Translations under genes and position numbers: made by a program | In this document: piece by piece, positions 1 through 7,784 of the stretch | Layout of the letters: the number at the start of each line of letters is the position of its first letter | Numbering within the stretch: the stretch's first letter is position 1 | Notes under the pieces: model-generated | Told to the model about the DNA's origin: nothing | Databases searched by the model: none | Seen by the model: the letters and a program-made list of their open reading frames with translations, nothing else | Assembly (NCBI GenBank): GCA_900078375.1 | Contig: FLQS01000051.1 | Location: forward strand, 1 to 41,634 | Source of the DNA: an uncultured Mycobacterium sp. | GTDB lineage: Bacteria; Actinomycetota; Actinomycetes; Mycobacteriales; Mycobacteriaceae | Length of the DNA: 41,634 bases | Reading direction: 5' to 3'

Positions 1-1008
1 GCGCAGGCAGGCTTGGGTGGGATCGGCCAGCGGGTGAGCGACATGGTGGGCTTGCACAGCGTGGGCCAGTTTTCCGGGATGCGGTCTGTGATGGACGCGG
101 CGATGGCCGGCTCGCAGCGGTGGGATGTCGGTGGCGTGTTCGGTGGACATATTGGTGGGGTCGCCGATCACCTGCGCGAAGCAGCCATGGGCGCATACGG
201 CTCGCATATCGACGAGATCATGCGCCGCAGCCAGCGTTCAATCCACGACTTCATGTACGGGTCGTCCCGGTTCCCAGATCCGCTGTCGTGGATGAACGAT
301 GCTTTGCGCGAGCCAGCGGAGTCCATCACCGAGATGATGCGGTCGTTGTGGCCGCTCGCTGATCGGGGGATGCGCGCCGCGCAGCTGGCGCTGCGGACCG
401 CGCTGAATCTCGTTCGCATGCTCGAACGCAGCGAACCGCATGCTCGCGAAGCTGTGCGGAAATTCCTGCTCGATTGGCTGGACTTCCAGCATGTGTCGTG
501 GGATTTGGTGTGCTCGGCCACGTTGGTGTTGATGAACGTAGGGTCGTGGTTGCCCGACGGCCTGTTCTCGCTGAACTTCGATCCTCGTCCGCGCCTTCGC
601 GCGCTCACCTTGAAGGAGCATCGGGCCGTCACCCGGTTGAGCACAGATTCCGACCTCAGCTTCCGGGGCAAGCCGCTGCTGTCCCTCGATCAGCCGGTCA
701 CGGTGTCCGACGGTGACGGCGCTCCGGCTGTGTTGCGGGACCTCGTGGCCGATCGAGCCGCTCCGGATCCGGCCGCCGTCGAAGACGAGATCACCGATCC
801 GCGGATACTGCGGGTGTGGTGGAAGTTCACTGACCGCGAACGCCAGATCCTGCGCGAGAAGAGCCAGCCCAGGGTCACATGGCCGGCGGCGGCGGTCGCC
901 TGCGGTGGCACCGCAGCCGAGGGTGATCGACTCCGACGTAAGGTCCGTCGCCTAGCCCGGGCCGAAGATTCGGCGGACGCTCCCACCCGCGCGACTGAGG
1001 CGAGCTGA
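1..1008 (+). CDS. Sigma-region-4-like hypothetical protein, 5' end outside window
   Basis: The frame is open to base 1. The first in-window start codon is a TTG at 13 with no ribosome-binding site, so I treat the gene as partial. The N-terminal 200 residues are helical and unrecognised. From about residue 195 the protein resembles the C-terminal half of a sigma factor: a SLDQPV segment, then DLVADRAAPDP (like the linker before sigma region 4), then FTDRERQIL and a basic end (RRKVRRLAR) placed like the region 4 helix-turn-helix. No sigma region 2 is visible. It could be a divergent sigma factor, an anti-sigma-like decoy or a DNA-binding regulator. It ends 2 nt before the next ATG, suggesting one operon. 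The sigma likeness is by eye only. Confidence 0.6.
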   Translation, partial: AQAGLGGIGQRVSDMVGLHSVGQFSGMRSVMDAAMAGSQRWDVGGVFGGHIGGVADHLREAAMGAYGSHIDEIMRRSQRSIHDFMYGSSRFPDPLSWMNDALREPAESITEMMRSLWPLADRGMRAAQLALRTALNLVRMLERSEPHAREAVRKFLLDWLDFQHVSWDLVCSATLVLMNVGSWLPDGLFSLNFDPRPRLRALTLKEHRAVTRLSTDSDLSFRGKPLLSLDQPVTVSDGDGAPAVLRDLVADRAAPDPAAVEDEITDPRILRVWWKFTDRERQILREKSQPRVTWPAAAVACGGTAAEGDRLRRKVRRLARAEDSADAPTRATEAS

Positions 1009-1010
1009 CG

Positions 1011-1682
1011 ATGGGTGGCTTCATCCACCCGGCACGCCGCGCCGTTGAAGATGCATATCGGCGCACCAAGGGACCTGTGGCCTACCTCGACGAGTCCTAT
1101 CAAGCGCCAGCCGACAGCTCCCACCAAGGTTCCTTCTATCTGTTCACCGCCGTTCTGGTGGCCGTGAAGGATATGGACACGCTGCGGTCGGGCCTTGATG
1201 AGATCGCCGGCAGCGACTACTGGCACACGCGCGAAGCATTGCAGAGCGACCATGGGTGGGCGCTGACGCGGGAGATGCTCGATTACCTTGCCGAGGGTAT
1301 CGAGCCCTGTGTGATCACACACCAGGTCACCGTCGACGCGGATGACTCTGACGCTGAGGAAGCCCGCAAGCAGTGCTACAAGGCGCTCGCCGTCGCACTG
1401 GCGACAGGCCGAACCGGCGTGTGGGACCCGGTTGACCTGCTCATCCTGGAAGAGCGGAATCAGCGCAACTTCAAGAACAAGGATCAGGCCAACCATAAGG
1501 AGCTAGTCTCGACGAAGCTGGTGCCCCGGCAGACGCGGCTGTTGCAGACGTCGCCATCATGCGAGCACCTACTTTGGCTTCCCGACCTCACGGCATCGGC
1601 GTACAGGCGCACAGTCACGCACAATGATCGCAGCCTCTTCGACGTCATCAAGGATCAGTCGCACTTCGTTGCGCTGACCTGA
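1011..1682 (+). CDS. DUF3800-like hypothetical protein
   Basis: A 223-aa protein starting 2 nt after the preceding stop, so probably co-transcribed and translationally coupled. Near the N-terminus it has AYLDESY followed by a beta-rich SFYLFTAVLVAV segment. Near the C-terminus it has LLWLPDLTASAYRR. This arrangement (early DES, hydrophobic strand, late D..A.A.RR helix) is what I associate with DUF3800, a predicted RNase H-like fold often found on mobile elements and in defence regions. D and E residues in the LDES and LEER segments could be metal ligands. No signal peptide or membrane segment is present. The family call is tentative and the function unknown. Confidence 0.6.
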   Translation: MGGFIHPARRAVEDAYRRTKGPVAYLDESYQAPADSSHQGSFYLFTAVLVAVKDMDTLRSGLDEIAGSDYWHTREALQSDHGWALTREMLDYLAEGIEPCVITHQVTVDADDSDAEEARKQCYKALAVALATGRTGVWDPVDLLILEERNQRNFKNKDQANHKELVSTKLVPRQTRLLQTSPSCEHLLWLPDLTASAYRRTVTHNDRSLFDVIKDQSHFVALT

Positions 1683-1721
1683 TCCGTCGTCAGATAGGGG
1701 GCGGCCCAAGAAAAGAAGCAA

Positions 1722-1749
1722 CCCCCGGCTGCCGTAGCTACACCGGGGG
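1722..1749. terminator. GC-rich stem-loop after the DUF3800-like gene
   Basis: A perfect 7-bp stem (CCCCCGG at 1722-1728 and CCGGGGG at 1743-1749) with a 14-nt loop containing the palindrome GTAGCTAC. It lies 40 nt after the stop at 1682. There is no T-run, so it would be a non-canonical terminator or a regulatory hairpin. Confidence 0.4.
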
Positions 1750-1982
1750 CCAGACCGACTGTCGAGGCGTAACGCCCGGAGGGCCGGTTCCTTGCTATAG
1801 CTAGGTTAACACCAATTCCGGTGTGAACCATCCCCGAATACAGGGCCAAGCCACAACGTCGCTAGCCGCAGTACGTCACGTGATGAAACGTGACCAGGCG
1901 AGCCAGATCGAGGCGAATACCCAGCGAGTCGAGGGGTTTCGGAGACCAGCGACACCCCAGCCGCAGTCAGCCAGCCTGTCGA

Positions 1983-1998
1983 TGTGATGTAGATCACG
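1983..1998. promoter_or_regulatory. CRP/FNR-type palindromic site
   Basis: TGTGATGTAGATCACG matches the TGTGA-N6-TCACA form used by CRP-family regulators at 9 of 10 fixed positions. It lies 94 bp upstream of the 51-aa zinc-ribbon gene at 2092. Mycobacteria have a chromosomal CRP (Rv3676 type) that binds such sites, so host cAMP signalling could reach this plasmid gene. That link is inference. Confidence 0.5.
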
Positions 1999-2091
1999 TG
2001 TCGCGGATGATGTTTTTCAGCCGAGTTCCACCGGGAAAAGGTGGAGGTCCGCGACCGCGGCTTCCAACCTTCAACCGATTGGAGGCCGGTG

Positions 2092-2247
2092 ATGGCTCTC
2101 ATCACATGCGGTTATTGCCGCCACCCCGGAATCCACGTCAGGATCGTCCCGCCTGGTGTTAGCCCGTCGAACTTCTGCGTCGGCTGTGCCCACTGCCGGG
2201 CCGAGGTCGAGAAGAGCCAGCAGAACCGTTGGTACAGCTGGCCCTGA
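2092..2247 (+). CDS. 51-aa zinc-ribbon-like small protein
   Basis: The start is set by a good ribosome-binding site, GGAGG at 2081-2085, 6 nt before ATG 2092. The product has two CxxC knuckles (CGYC at residues 6-9 and CAHC at 32-35, with one more Cys at 29). This is the usual layout of a zinc ribbon for nucleic acid or protein binding. The reading frame is open further upstream, but the Shine-Dalgarno and cysteine layout favour 2092. It has no transmembrane segment. Its own intergenic region carries a CRP-like palindrome. Function unknown; similar small zinc-finger proteins are common on actinobacterial plasmids and phages. Confidence 0.6.
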   Translation: MALITCGYCRHPGIHVRIVPPGVSPSNFCVGCAHCRAEVEKSQQNRWYSWP

Positions 2248-2517
2248 TTTCAAGCTCAGCCTCGAACGTATTTCCCTGCAGGGCATGCGATCAAGATCTG
2301 GACAACCGTGTGGTTCTATAATCCGCCACGGAAAATGGAATTTGGCGTCCACCATCTTGGGCGGAATTTCGGAAAAGACCAGGTAGAGACGATGGCATCC
2401 GCAATGTGGAATCGGAACCTACACCAGACGCGTTATGTAGCTATTCTAATTAGTTAGTTTCCCGCGGACTGCGTGGGCGTCGCAGCGCGGGGGCGGGGAA
2501 CTTCTATCCTGGCGGGT
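2248..2517. other. Intergenic region with candidate promoters
   Basis: 270 bases with no supported gene. It contains a perfect TATAAT at 2317-2322, without a clear -35 at normal spacing, and an AT-rich patch around 2440-2460. A possible -10 (TATCCT, 2505-2510) sits just before the next gene. Confidence 0.4.
2317..2322 (+). promoter_or_regulatory. Candidate -10 element TATAAT
   Basis: An exact TATAAT in otherwise GC-rich DNA. No convincing TTGACA lies 16-18 nt upstream; a TGGACA is present but only 12 nt away. Transcription from here would give a leader of roughly 190 nt before the ATG at 2518. Confidence 0.3.
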
Positions 2518-3000
2518 ATGGATTTCGCCGCGCAAAGCTACCTCGCGCAGGTGGACCGCATCTTGGCCGCTGCTGCGTCGCTGTTTCCTGCCGAGAGTCA
2601 CGACGCGGAGCTGCAGCGCAGTCCGGCTCCGACGGGCGGGACTCTTCCTGACGGTGAGAGCGGGCTGGCCGCGGCGGCGGGGGAGGCGTCGACTCGGTAT
2701 CGCCGTGATGATGCGCGGGCGGTGGCGCTGAGCGACGCCCTGCACAGCTCGGCGATGGAAGCGGTCACGCATGCCCGGGAGGCGAACGTATCGGCCCGGG
2801 CGATCTCGCAGACCACAGCGACGGGTGCGCGGGCGGTGTTGGCCGAGGGGACCGACCCGCACAACCTTGTGCTGCTGGTGTCGCAGATGGACGACCGCCT
2901 TGCGGCAATGCAGGAGCACATCAAGCAGTCCCGTCAGCGGTTACAAGAGTCGGCCCAGAAGATCGCTGCGCATCGGGCGGAGATCACGCAGCACACGTAG
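2518..3000 (+). CDS. Helical protein paralogous to the next gene's N-terminus
   Basis: The start at ATG 2518 gives a 160-aa protein. A longer reading from 2473 adds 15 residues, but 2518 begins the part shared with the paralogue. No Shine-Dalgarno is visible. TATCCT at 2505-2510 would put transcription start at about the ATG, so a leaderless mRNA is possible. The protein shares with the next gene an N-terminal Y(L/I)AQVDR(I/V)LA block and a later MDDRLAAMQ block followed by a helical, coiled-coil-like tail. It lacks the hydrolase domain. It resembles the DUF4226 type of mycobacterial protein (recalled, needs an HMM check). A YxxxD sequence (YRRDD) could act as a type VII export signal. It is probably a partner or regulator of the hydrolase. 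Confidence 0.65.
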   Translation: MDFAAQSYLAQVDRILAAAASLFPAESHDAELQRSPAPTGGTLPDGESGLAAAAGEASTRYRRDDARAVALSDALHSSAMEAVTHAREANVSARAISQTTATGARAVLAEGTDPHNLVLLVSQMDDRLAAMQEHIKQSRQRLQESAQKIAAHRAEITQHT

Positions 3001-3064
3001 GCCCGTCCAGAATCTGTTTTTTGGGGCGGTGCTGTAGGGGTGGTGGCGGTTTTAGTTTGAGCGG

Positions 3065-4108
3065 GTGGGCGGCTCGGGTGTGGGCGCGTATATCGCGCAG
3101 GTTGACCGGGTGTTGGCCTCTGCCCAAGGCGTTTTCCCCGCTGCCGGTGGTCCGGGCTCGGTCGGCAGCCAGGGCCCCGGCGTTCCGGCCGCTCCCGCCG
3201 ATTCGGCACTAAGTACCGGGGCCGGCAACGCCGGAGACGGCTATAAGCGCACCTGGGGCACCGTGACCGGCCTGGACGCCCAAACCAACGGCACCTCGGC
3301 CGCCGGGGCCGCCGAAGGCCAGAACGGTCGCGCCGGGGCCACCGGAGTGCGCCAGAGCGCCGCGAGCGCCGCGGCCGCGATCGCACCGGCCGCCGGTTCA
3401 CCGGCCGGGGTGAAAACGCTGGTGACCAACATGGACGACCGCCTGGCCGCGATGCAGCGCCAACTCGACACGACCAAGGCACAAAACCAACTGCTGGCCA
3501 CCCGAATGCGCCAGATGGCGATGGCCTACCGCCAAGCCGGGCAGGCCTCTCAGGCCGGCGTGTTCCGCGGGATGGGCGGCGGCATGGGTGGCGGCGGCGG
3601 GATGCCCTTGATGGGGATGAGCGGGGGCGGGTTCCCCGGCATGGGCATGTTCTCCAAACTGCCCGGCATGCTCAACGGCCAAAACTCGCGCAACGCCACG
3701 GACCAGCTGACCGAAGGTTTGTTTGGCAAGGATGGCAACGGTAGCGATCGCGCCAACCGTGCGGTGGCCTTCGCGAAGTCGAAGCTGGGCGCACCGTATG
3801 TGTGGGGCGCTACCGGTCCGAACGCGTTCGACTGCTCGGGCCTAGTCCAGTGGGCCTACGGCAAGGCCGGGGTGGGCCTGCCTCGCACTACGTATGACCT
3901 GGTGAATTCGGGGACGCCGGTGAGTCGGGCGAACATCCGCGCGGGGGATCTGATCTTGTGCAACTGGCAGAGCGGTCGGCCAGAGCATGTCGTGATGGCG
4001 GTGTCGCCGGACATGGTGATCGAGGCACCTAACCGGCACGAGCGAGTCAAGCTGTCGTCGATCCCGTCCGGGCACCTGGTGATCCGGCGGGTTGTAGGAT
4101 CCCAGTAG
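3065..4108 (+). CDS. NlpC/P60 peptidoglycan hydrolase with DUF4226-like N-terminus
   Basis: A 347-aa protein from GTG 3065; an in-frame stop at 3053 rules out an earlier start. The N-terminal 170 residues are Ala/Gly-rich and helical and match the preceding gene (AQVDRVLA and MDDRLAAMQ blocks). Next comes a Gly/Met-rich linker (about 175-205). The NlpC/P60 domain follows (about 225-345): AVAFAKSKLGAPYVWGA, the catalytic Cys of FDCSGL at C257, His of EHVVM at H308, and a polar third residue near N323. Such enzymes cut peptidoglycan stem peptides. No Sec signal peptide is visible, so export would need the ESX or type IV machine. In conjugation it would fit a VirB1-like role, opening the wall for the transfer channel. 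That role is inferred. Confidence 0.8.
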   Translation: MGGSGVGAYIAQVDRVLASAQGVFPAAGGPGSVGSQGPGVPAAPADSALSTGAGNAGDGYKRTWGTVTGLDAQTNGTSAAGAAEGQNGRAGATGVRQSAASAAAAIAPAAGSPAGVKTLVTNMDDRLAAMQRQLDTTKAQNQLLATRMRQMAMAYRQAGQASQAGVFRGMGGGMGGGGGMPLMGMSGGGFPGMGMFSKLPGMLNGQNSRNATDQLTEGLFGKDGNGSDRANRAVAFAKSKLGAPYVWGATGPNAFDCSGLVQWAYGKAGVGLPRTTYDLVNSGTPVSRANIRAGDLILCNWQSGRPEHVVMAVSPDMVIEAPNRHERVKLSSIPSGHLVIRRVVGSQ

Positions 4109-4382
4109 ATTTGTCCTGATCCCAGATGGTGGTCCACTGTGTGTCCTTTTTCGGCCCAATTGGACAAAATCGTGGGACGCGTGCTGCTCGGCGGCCAGTG
4201 GAATGTCCCGGGTGCCTACGTGTGTGGAAAAGCCAACGCCGCTAAGGGGCGGATCGTGATTGCGCTGCGGCACAGATCTTTTCGCTGATCTGACGTAAGT
4301 GGCCGTTATCGGTACACAAGCTGGTTCGTCTCTTGCCGGTGCCACCGAGTGCGATAGTCGGCACGACCGTGTACGGGCAGTG
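4109..4382. other. Gap between convergent genes, with short repeats
   Basis: 274 bases between two convergent genes. It has inverted arms TTTGTCC (4110-4116) and GGACAAA (4162-4168), and two copies of ATCCCAG near 4099 and 4119. No gene or clear terminator was seen. Confidence 0.3.
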
Positions 4383-5937
4383 TCACATCTGATCGCCAGA
4401 ACCGAACATTCGTGGCAGGTTCGGACCATGTTTAGCGTCAAAAGCCGTAACAGCGCTCGGCGTACTCCACCACCGATTGCCTGGGTTGGTGGCTGATTGC
4501 TTGATGGTGCGATCGTAAACGAACGCCAGGGCATCGGTGACCCGGAGATCGTCGGAATTCGGAAGAAGGCGTCGTCGGACGGTGGGATCTTCGGCGACAA
4601 CCTTTAGCACAAGAGGTTTGACGCGGTTCTCGTCAAACGCGGCTGAGCTTGGATAGAAGCCGCCCCGGCCAGTGCCTTCGGCAGCGACGATTAGACAGTA
4701 TGCAAAATCAAACTGGCACAGCGTGTTTAGCAGCACATCGCTATTTGTGACCGCATCTGGCGGGGGTATCTCATCGTCACCGATGTCCGGTCGCATCACG
4801 GAGTGATTGGCTAGAAGCTCGCGTGCTGCCGAAATTAGGTAGCCGCCGCGGTCGTCGTTGGTGAGATTGGCACGGCTGGCGTCTACCTGCGCGTGTCGAA
4901 TCCACGATGAGTTCACCCAATCCGGGCTGCCCGCGGCATCTTCCGTGGGCCGAAGTACCAGGGAATGTACCGTCTCCCACGCCTCCATACGCACCGCCAG
5001 ACTGCCAATCGCATAGATCCGAGTGACCACTGCCAAGCGCTTTTGTGTCGCGTCGTAACCCGATCCGATTTCACGATAGGCGGCGAAGAGCGTGTCTGCG
5101 GCGTTCAGTGCTAGGTCGTCCCGTTCGAAAACCGTTGCCTGAGCGCAGAAAATCGCCCATTTGTCGAGTGCCATCGCGCAGTCCTCAACGCTGCTGCTGG
5201 CGTTGATGTATTTCCGAAGAGTGCGGAGGAAGTGGCGCAGCCGTACGTCGTTCTGGGCTTCAATGAGAGCCACCACCGCCGCAGCGAACGTTTCGTCGTC
5301 CATTTCCATTAGCAGAGGGATCTCGGCGGGCGCGCCCGGTGGATGAATGCGCGACTGCTGTATGAACTCACGCATCACAGTTTCAGCAAGGTCGCCAGCT
5401 TCCTCGCGAATCCGCCTTGTGTAGGCCGACAGCACGTCTTGCCAGTGCGCGTTGCGGATAGGAACGTTCTGCGCGCCCTCGCGCACGAAAATCTCACCTG
5501 GCCGAAACACAGGCACTTTTTTCGCTTTAGCATCCTCGTACTCGCCCAGCCTGCTAAAAGGCACTGGTAGACCGCTGTTTTCAGCCCATATCACAACAAT
5601 CTCGTTTGTTCTCGTGATCGTGGATCTGAGAGCGGATGTGGATCTGCCCTTCGATGTACGGTCTGACGAGATCACCCAACCTGGCGCCGTCATAGCGGCG
5701 GCGATCGGTGATAGATCCCTCGGGCATGCATGGAGTTCCGCGATCGCTTACGCCGATCAGGATGTAGCCGCCGGGTGGGCGGTTGGACATCGTGATCATG
5801 TCCTTAATGAGCTTCAGCTGGTCGGCTTTTTCGTCCATGTCGACAGTGGCTTTGAAGTCGAGATGGTTTCCCTCGACGTCAGCCAGCAGTTCGAGGAGCT
5901 TGTCGTAGTCGACTCGCCCGTCAGGAACGACAACCAC
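4383..5937 (-). pseudogene. AlbA_2 (Schlafen-like) domain protein, frameshifted
   Basis: One gene appears split over two frames. The first part, from GTG 5937 (AAGGA-type ribosome-binding site at 5946-5951, 8 nt away), encodes an AlbA_2 start: HLDFKAT, then MITMSNRPPGGYILIGVSDRG, then LGDLVRPYIEG. This frame stops at 5581. The expected continuation (EIVVIWA, then PVFRPGEIFVREG, the last strands of the fold) lies in the +1 frame, open from 5693 to 4383. The switch falls around 5601-5613, near GAACAAACGAG. The C-terminal 350 residues are helical and unrecognised. The joined product would be about 517 aa. AlbA_2 proteins bind nucleic acid and occur in regulators and defence systems. The break could be mutation, sequencing error or programmed +1 frameshifting. 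Confidence 0.65.
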
Positions 5938-5969
5938 GACGGAGATCCTTTCTGTGGCATCGGTGCAGC

Positions 5970-6923
5970 CTACGTAGCCGCATACACCGGCAACCACTCG
6001 TCGATCGTGGGCGACAACAGGTCCGGGTAGAGCACTTCCCGCTGCGATCCGCTCGTGCTCTGTGCCTGTGCCTCAAAGAGCGCCACGGCTGCTTCGGTCA
6101 TGATGAGGGCAGCCGCGAAACTGTCAGCGACAACACCTAGCAGTTCGCGTTCCTTGCGGACGTACCACGTTGCCCACTTGAATCCATGTACGAAGCCTGA
6201 CGTCAGGTTGTACATCCGATCGGCGAGAACGGCGTAGCCGACGTTGCCGCCGAGCAAGTCGGCAGCGTGCGCGGGAGGGTTTTCCTGAATCCATTGACCA
6301 GCATCAACTACAAGTTGTGTTGAGTTGGGGGCATTCGCTTTGGGTGCCTGTCTGACGACCGCGTCCTCTGTCTCGAAGAGAGCGGTCGACTCGTTTAGGC
6401 TCGTCAACAGCGCTGCGTCGCCGGCGATCTCGTGAATCTTCTTCTCACAACTGATGAACCCCCGCTGGTTCTGATTCTCTTTGAACACTATTCCGGCGCA
6501 ACGCTTTCGGCGGAGATCTCGGTCGCGGGGACCAAGTGCCCAGACCGTAAGCGCCGCGGTCTCTAATGCGACCCGACAGCCAGTCAGCACTGCAACGGTG
6601 CGCATGTGGAGCCGACCTCGATCATCGGGGTATTCCCACCCATTGACGATCTCGGCCGCCGAAGCGATGTTGCCAGCCGCGCTCATGGCCGGATAGACCG
6701 CTGTCTCGCTGACGAACATCCCACCGAGCGCTGGTAGGTATCCACCATCATCGATGGCCAGGCTGCTACCGGCATCGGGCACCTGCCGCTTCAAGCTCCA
6801 GTCCGTCAGTGCGCTCCAATCGGTGAGCGCGCTTCCGCGGGCCGCCCGATCCAGAATTCGGCGAAGGACAAGCGCCCGATCAAGCTTCGCTTGAGCGGCC
6901 GCGAGTTTCTCCCACATGTCCAT
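5970..6923 (-). CDS. Hypothetical 317-aa helical protein
   Basis: The start ATG 6923 has a strong Shine-Dalgarno (GGAGGTGA, plus-strand 6932-6939) 8 nt upstream. The protein is largely helical. Near residue 32 it has an in-protein duplication, ALTDWS twice, from an imperfect 18-bp tandem repeat. In the C-terminal third a segment reading DRMYNLTSGFVHG recalls the helix and His of DUF5677/AbiV-like HEPN proteins, but I do not see a clear RX4-6H HEPN motif. It ends 32 nt before the GTG of the frameshifted AlbA_2 gene, so the two probably form one operon. Function unknown; an accessory or defence role is only a guess from context. Confidence 0.65.
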   Translation of the reverse strand: MDMWEKLAAAQAKLDRALVLRRILDRAARGSALTDWSALTDWSLKRQVPDAGSSLAIDDGGYLPALGGMFVSETAVYPAMSAAGNIASAAEIVNGWEYPDDRGRLHMRTVAVLTGCRVALETAALTVWALGPRDRDLRRKRCAGIVFKENQNQRGFISCEKKIHEIAGDAALLTSLNESTALFETEDAVVRQAPKANAPNSTQLVVDAGQWIQENPPAHAADLLGGNVGYAVLADRMYNLTSGFVHGFKWATWYVRKERELLGVVADSFAAALIMTEAAVALFEAQAQSTSGSQREVLYPDLLSPTIDEWLPVYAAT

Positions 6924-7009
6924 TCAGAACGTCACCTCCGTCTGCTGACATTGAACCTCAGACGTCCGACATCGACGCCTAGCCGCCATCGGGTGTCCGG
7001 GCAAGGTCA

Positions 7010-7270
7010 TCAGAGGCTTTTCCGGGCGATGTCTTGGAGGTGCCACTGCATGGACTTGCCGGTCTCTTTTTCGAGTCGCACCAGCAGAACCCCGCAGAGG
7101 TTCAGGAGCCCGGACATCAACTTCATCTCTCCGTCGACGCCGTCGGGATCGGGCGCTTCGCTCACGTACTCCATCAGCCGCTTACCCGAGGCAGTCGTGT
7201 CAGCCGGATCCCCAGTCGCCCATTCCGTCATCACATCGATGGCCCAGCGGGTGTTGTCGTTCTTGTCCAC
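7010..7270 (-). CDS. Hypothetical 86-aa protein
   Basis: GTG 7270 is the only start before an in-frame stop at 7283-7285; its Shine-Dalgarno is weak. The product is acidic, soluble and helical (TRWAIDVMTEWATGD near the start, LLNLCGVLLVRLEKETG near the end). It lies 86 nt upstream of the 317-aa gene on the same strand and may head that operon. It is not recognised. The amino acid composition looks coding, but a shorter form from the internal ATG at about residue 14 cannot be excluded. Confidence 0.5.
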   Translation of the reverse strand: MDKNDNTRWAIDVMTEWATGDPADTTASGKRLMEYVSEAPDPDGVDGEMKLMSGLLNLCGVLLVRLEKETGKSMQWHLQDIARKSL

Positions 7271-7784
7271 GCAGGAAGGGTGTCATGAAGGAGGGTACGA
7301 AGAGGGTTGCAAAGCCGATCTGCTGAACTCGTCCCCCCAACCTGATGCCAATGCCGATGCACAACCCTCACCGCGAGGTGCGGGTTGCGTACAACCGTCG
7401 ATCTGCCCGCTCACGGCACGCGCCCGGTCCCGGCAGTGCACGAGTCGAGGCCTTCGCTCAAGAATGACAAAACTCCGGGACGGATTCGCCTGGGCAAAGT
7501 TTGGGACGCCGCGCATCACGGCAGGTCACAGCTTCGTCGAGTGACAGCGGAATCGGGAACCTACACGGGTCGCCTGAGGCGATCAGCCGCTCGGAATCGT
7601 GGCGAGCCCCGCAGGCCCCGCGGGGCCTATTTGGTGCACTTCGCAGGTGCGCGGACCAGGCATCATGGGAGTTGAAAGTGCGGAGCTTCGGGCGTCGCAG
7701 CGCGACAGTGGGCCGGTTTATGTTGAATCGGTGACCGAAGTTGACCGACGTTTCGTACATCGCGGGAATCCGGGGGCGGAGTAG
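7271..7784. other. Intergenic region upstream of the ESX locus
   Basis: About 510 bases between divergent units. Several short reading frames overlap here on both strands, but none has a convincing start or protein character. The main feature is a perfect 16-bp palindrome at 7613-7628. The promoter of eccB should lie here; a TTGACC at 7740-7746 has no good -10 partner. Confidence 0.4.
7613..7628. repeat. 16-bp perfect palindrome upstream of eccB
   Basis: AGGCCCCGCGGGGCCT is identical to its own reverse complement. A further GCCCCGC copy sits just to its left. It lies about 157 bp upstream of eccB. It may be an operator for a dimeric regulator of the ESX operon or a terminator-like hairpin without a T-run. 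Confidence 0.5.

Larger units (their letters stand above)
1683..2091. other. Intergenic region with inverted repeats and a CRP-like site
   Basis: About 400 bases without a convincing gene. It holds the 1722-1749 hairpin, an inverted repeat GTCACG/CGTGAC at 1875-1880 and 1889-1894 (8-nt spacer), and a CRP-like palindrome at 1983-1998. It looks like the regulatory region of the small zinc-ribbon gene that follows. Confidence 0.45.
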
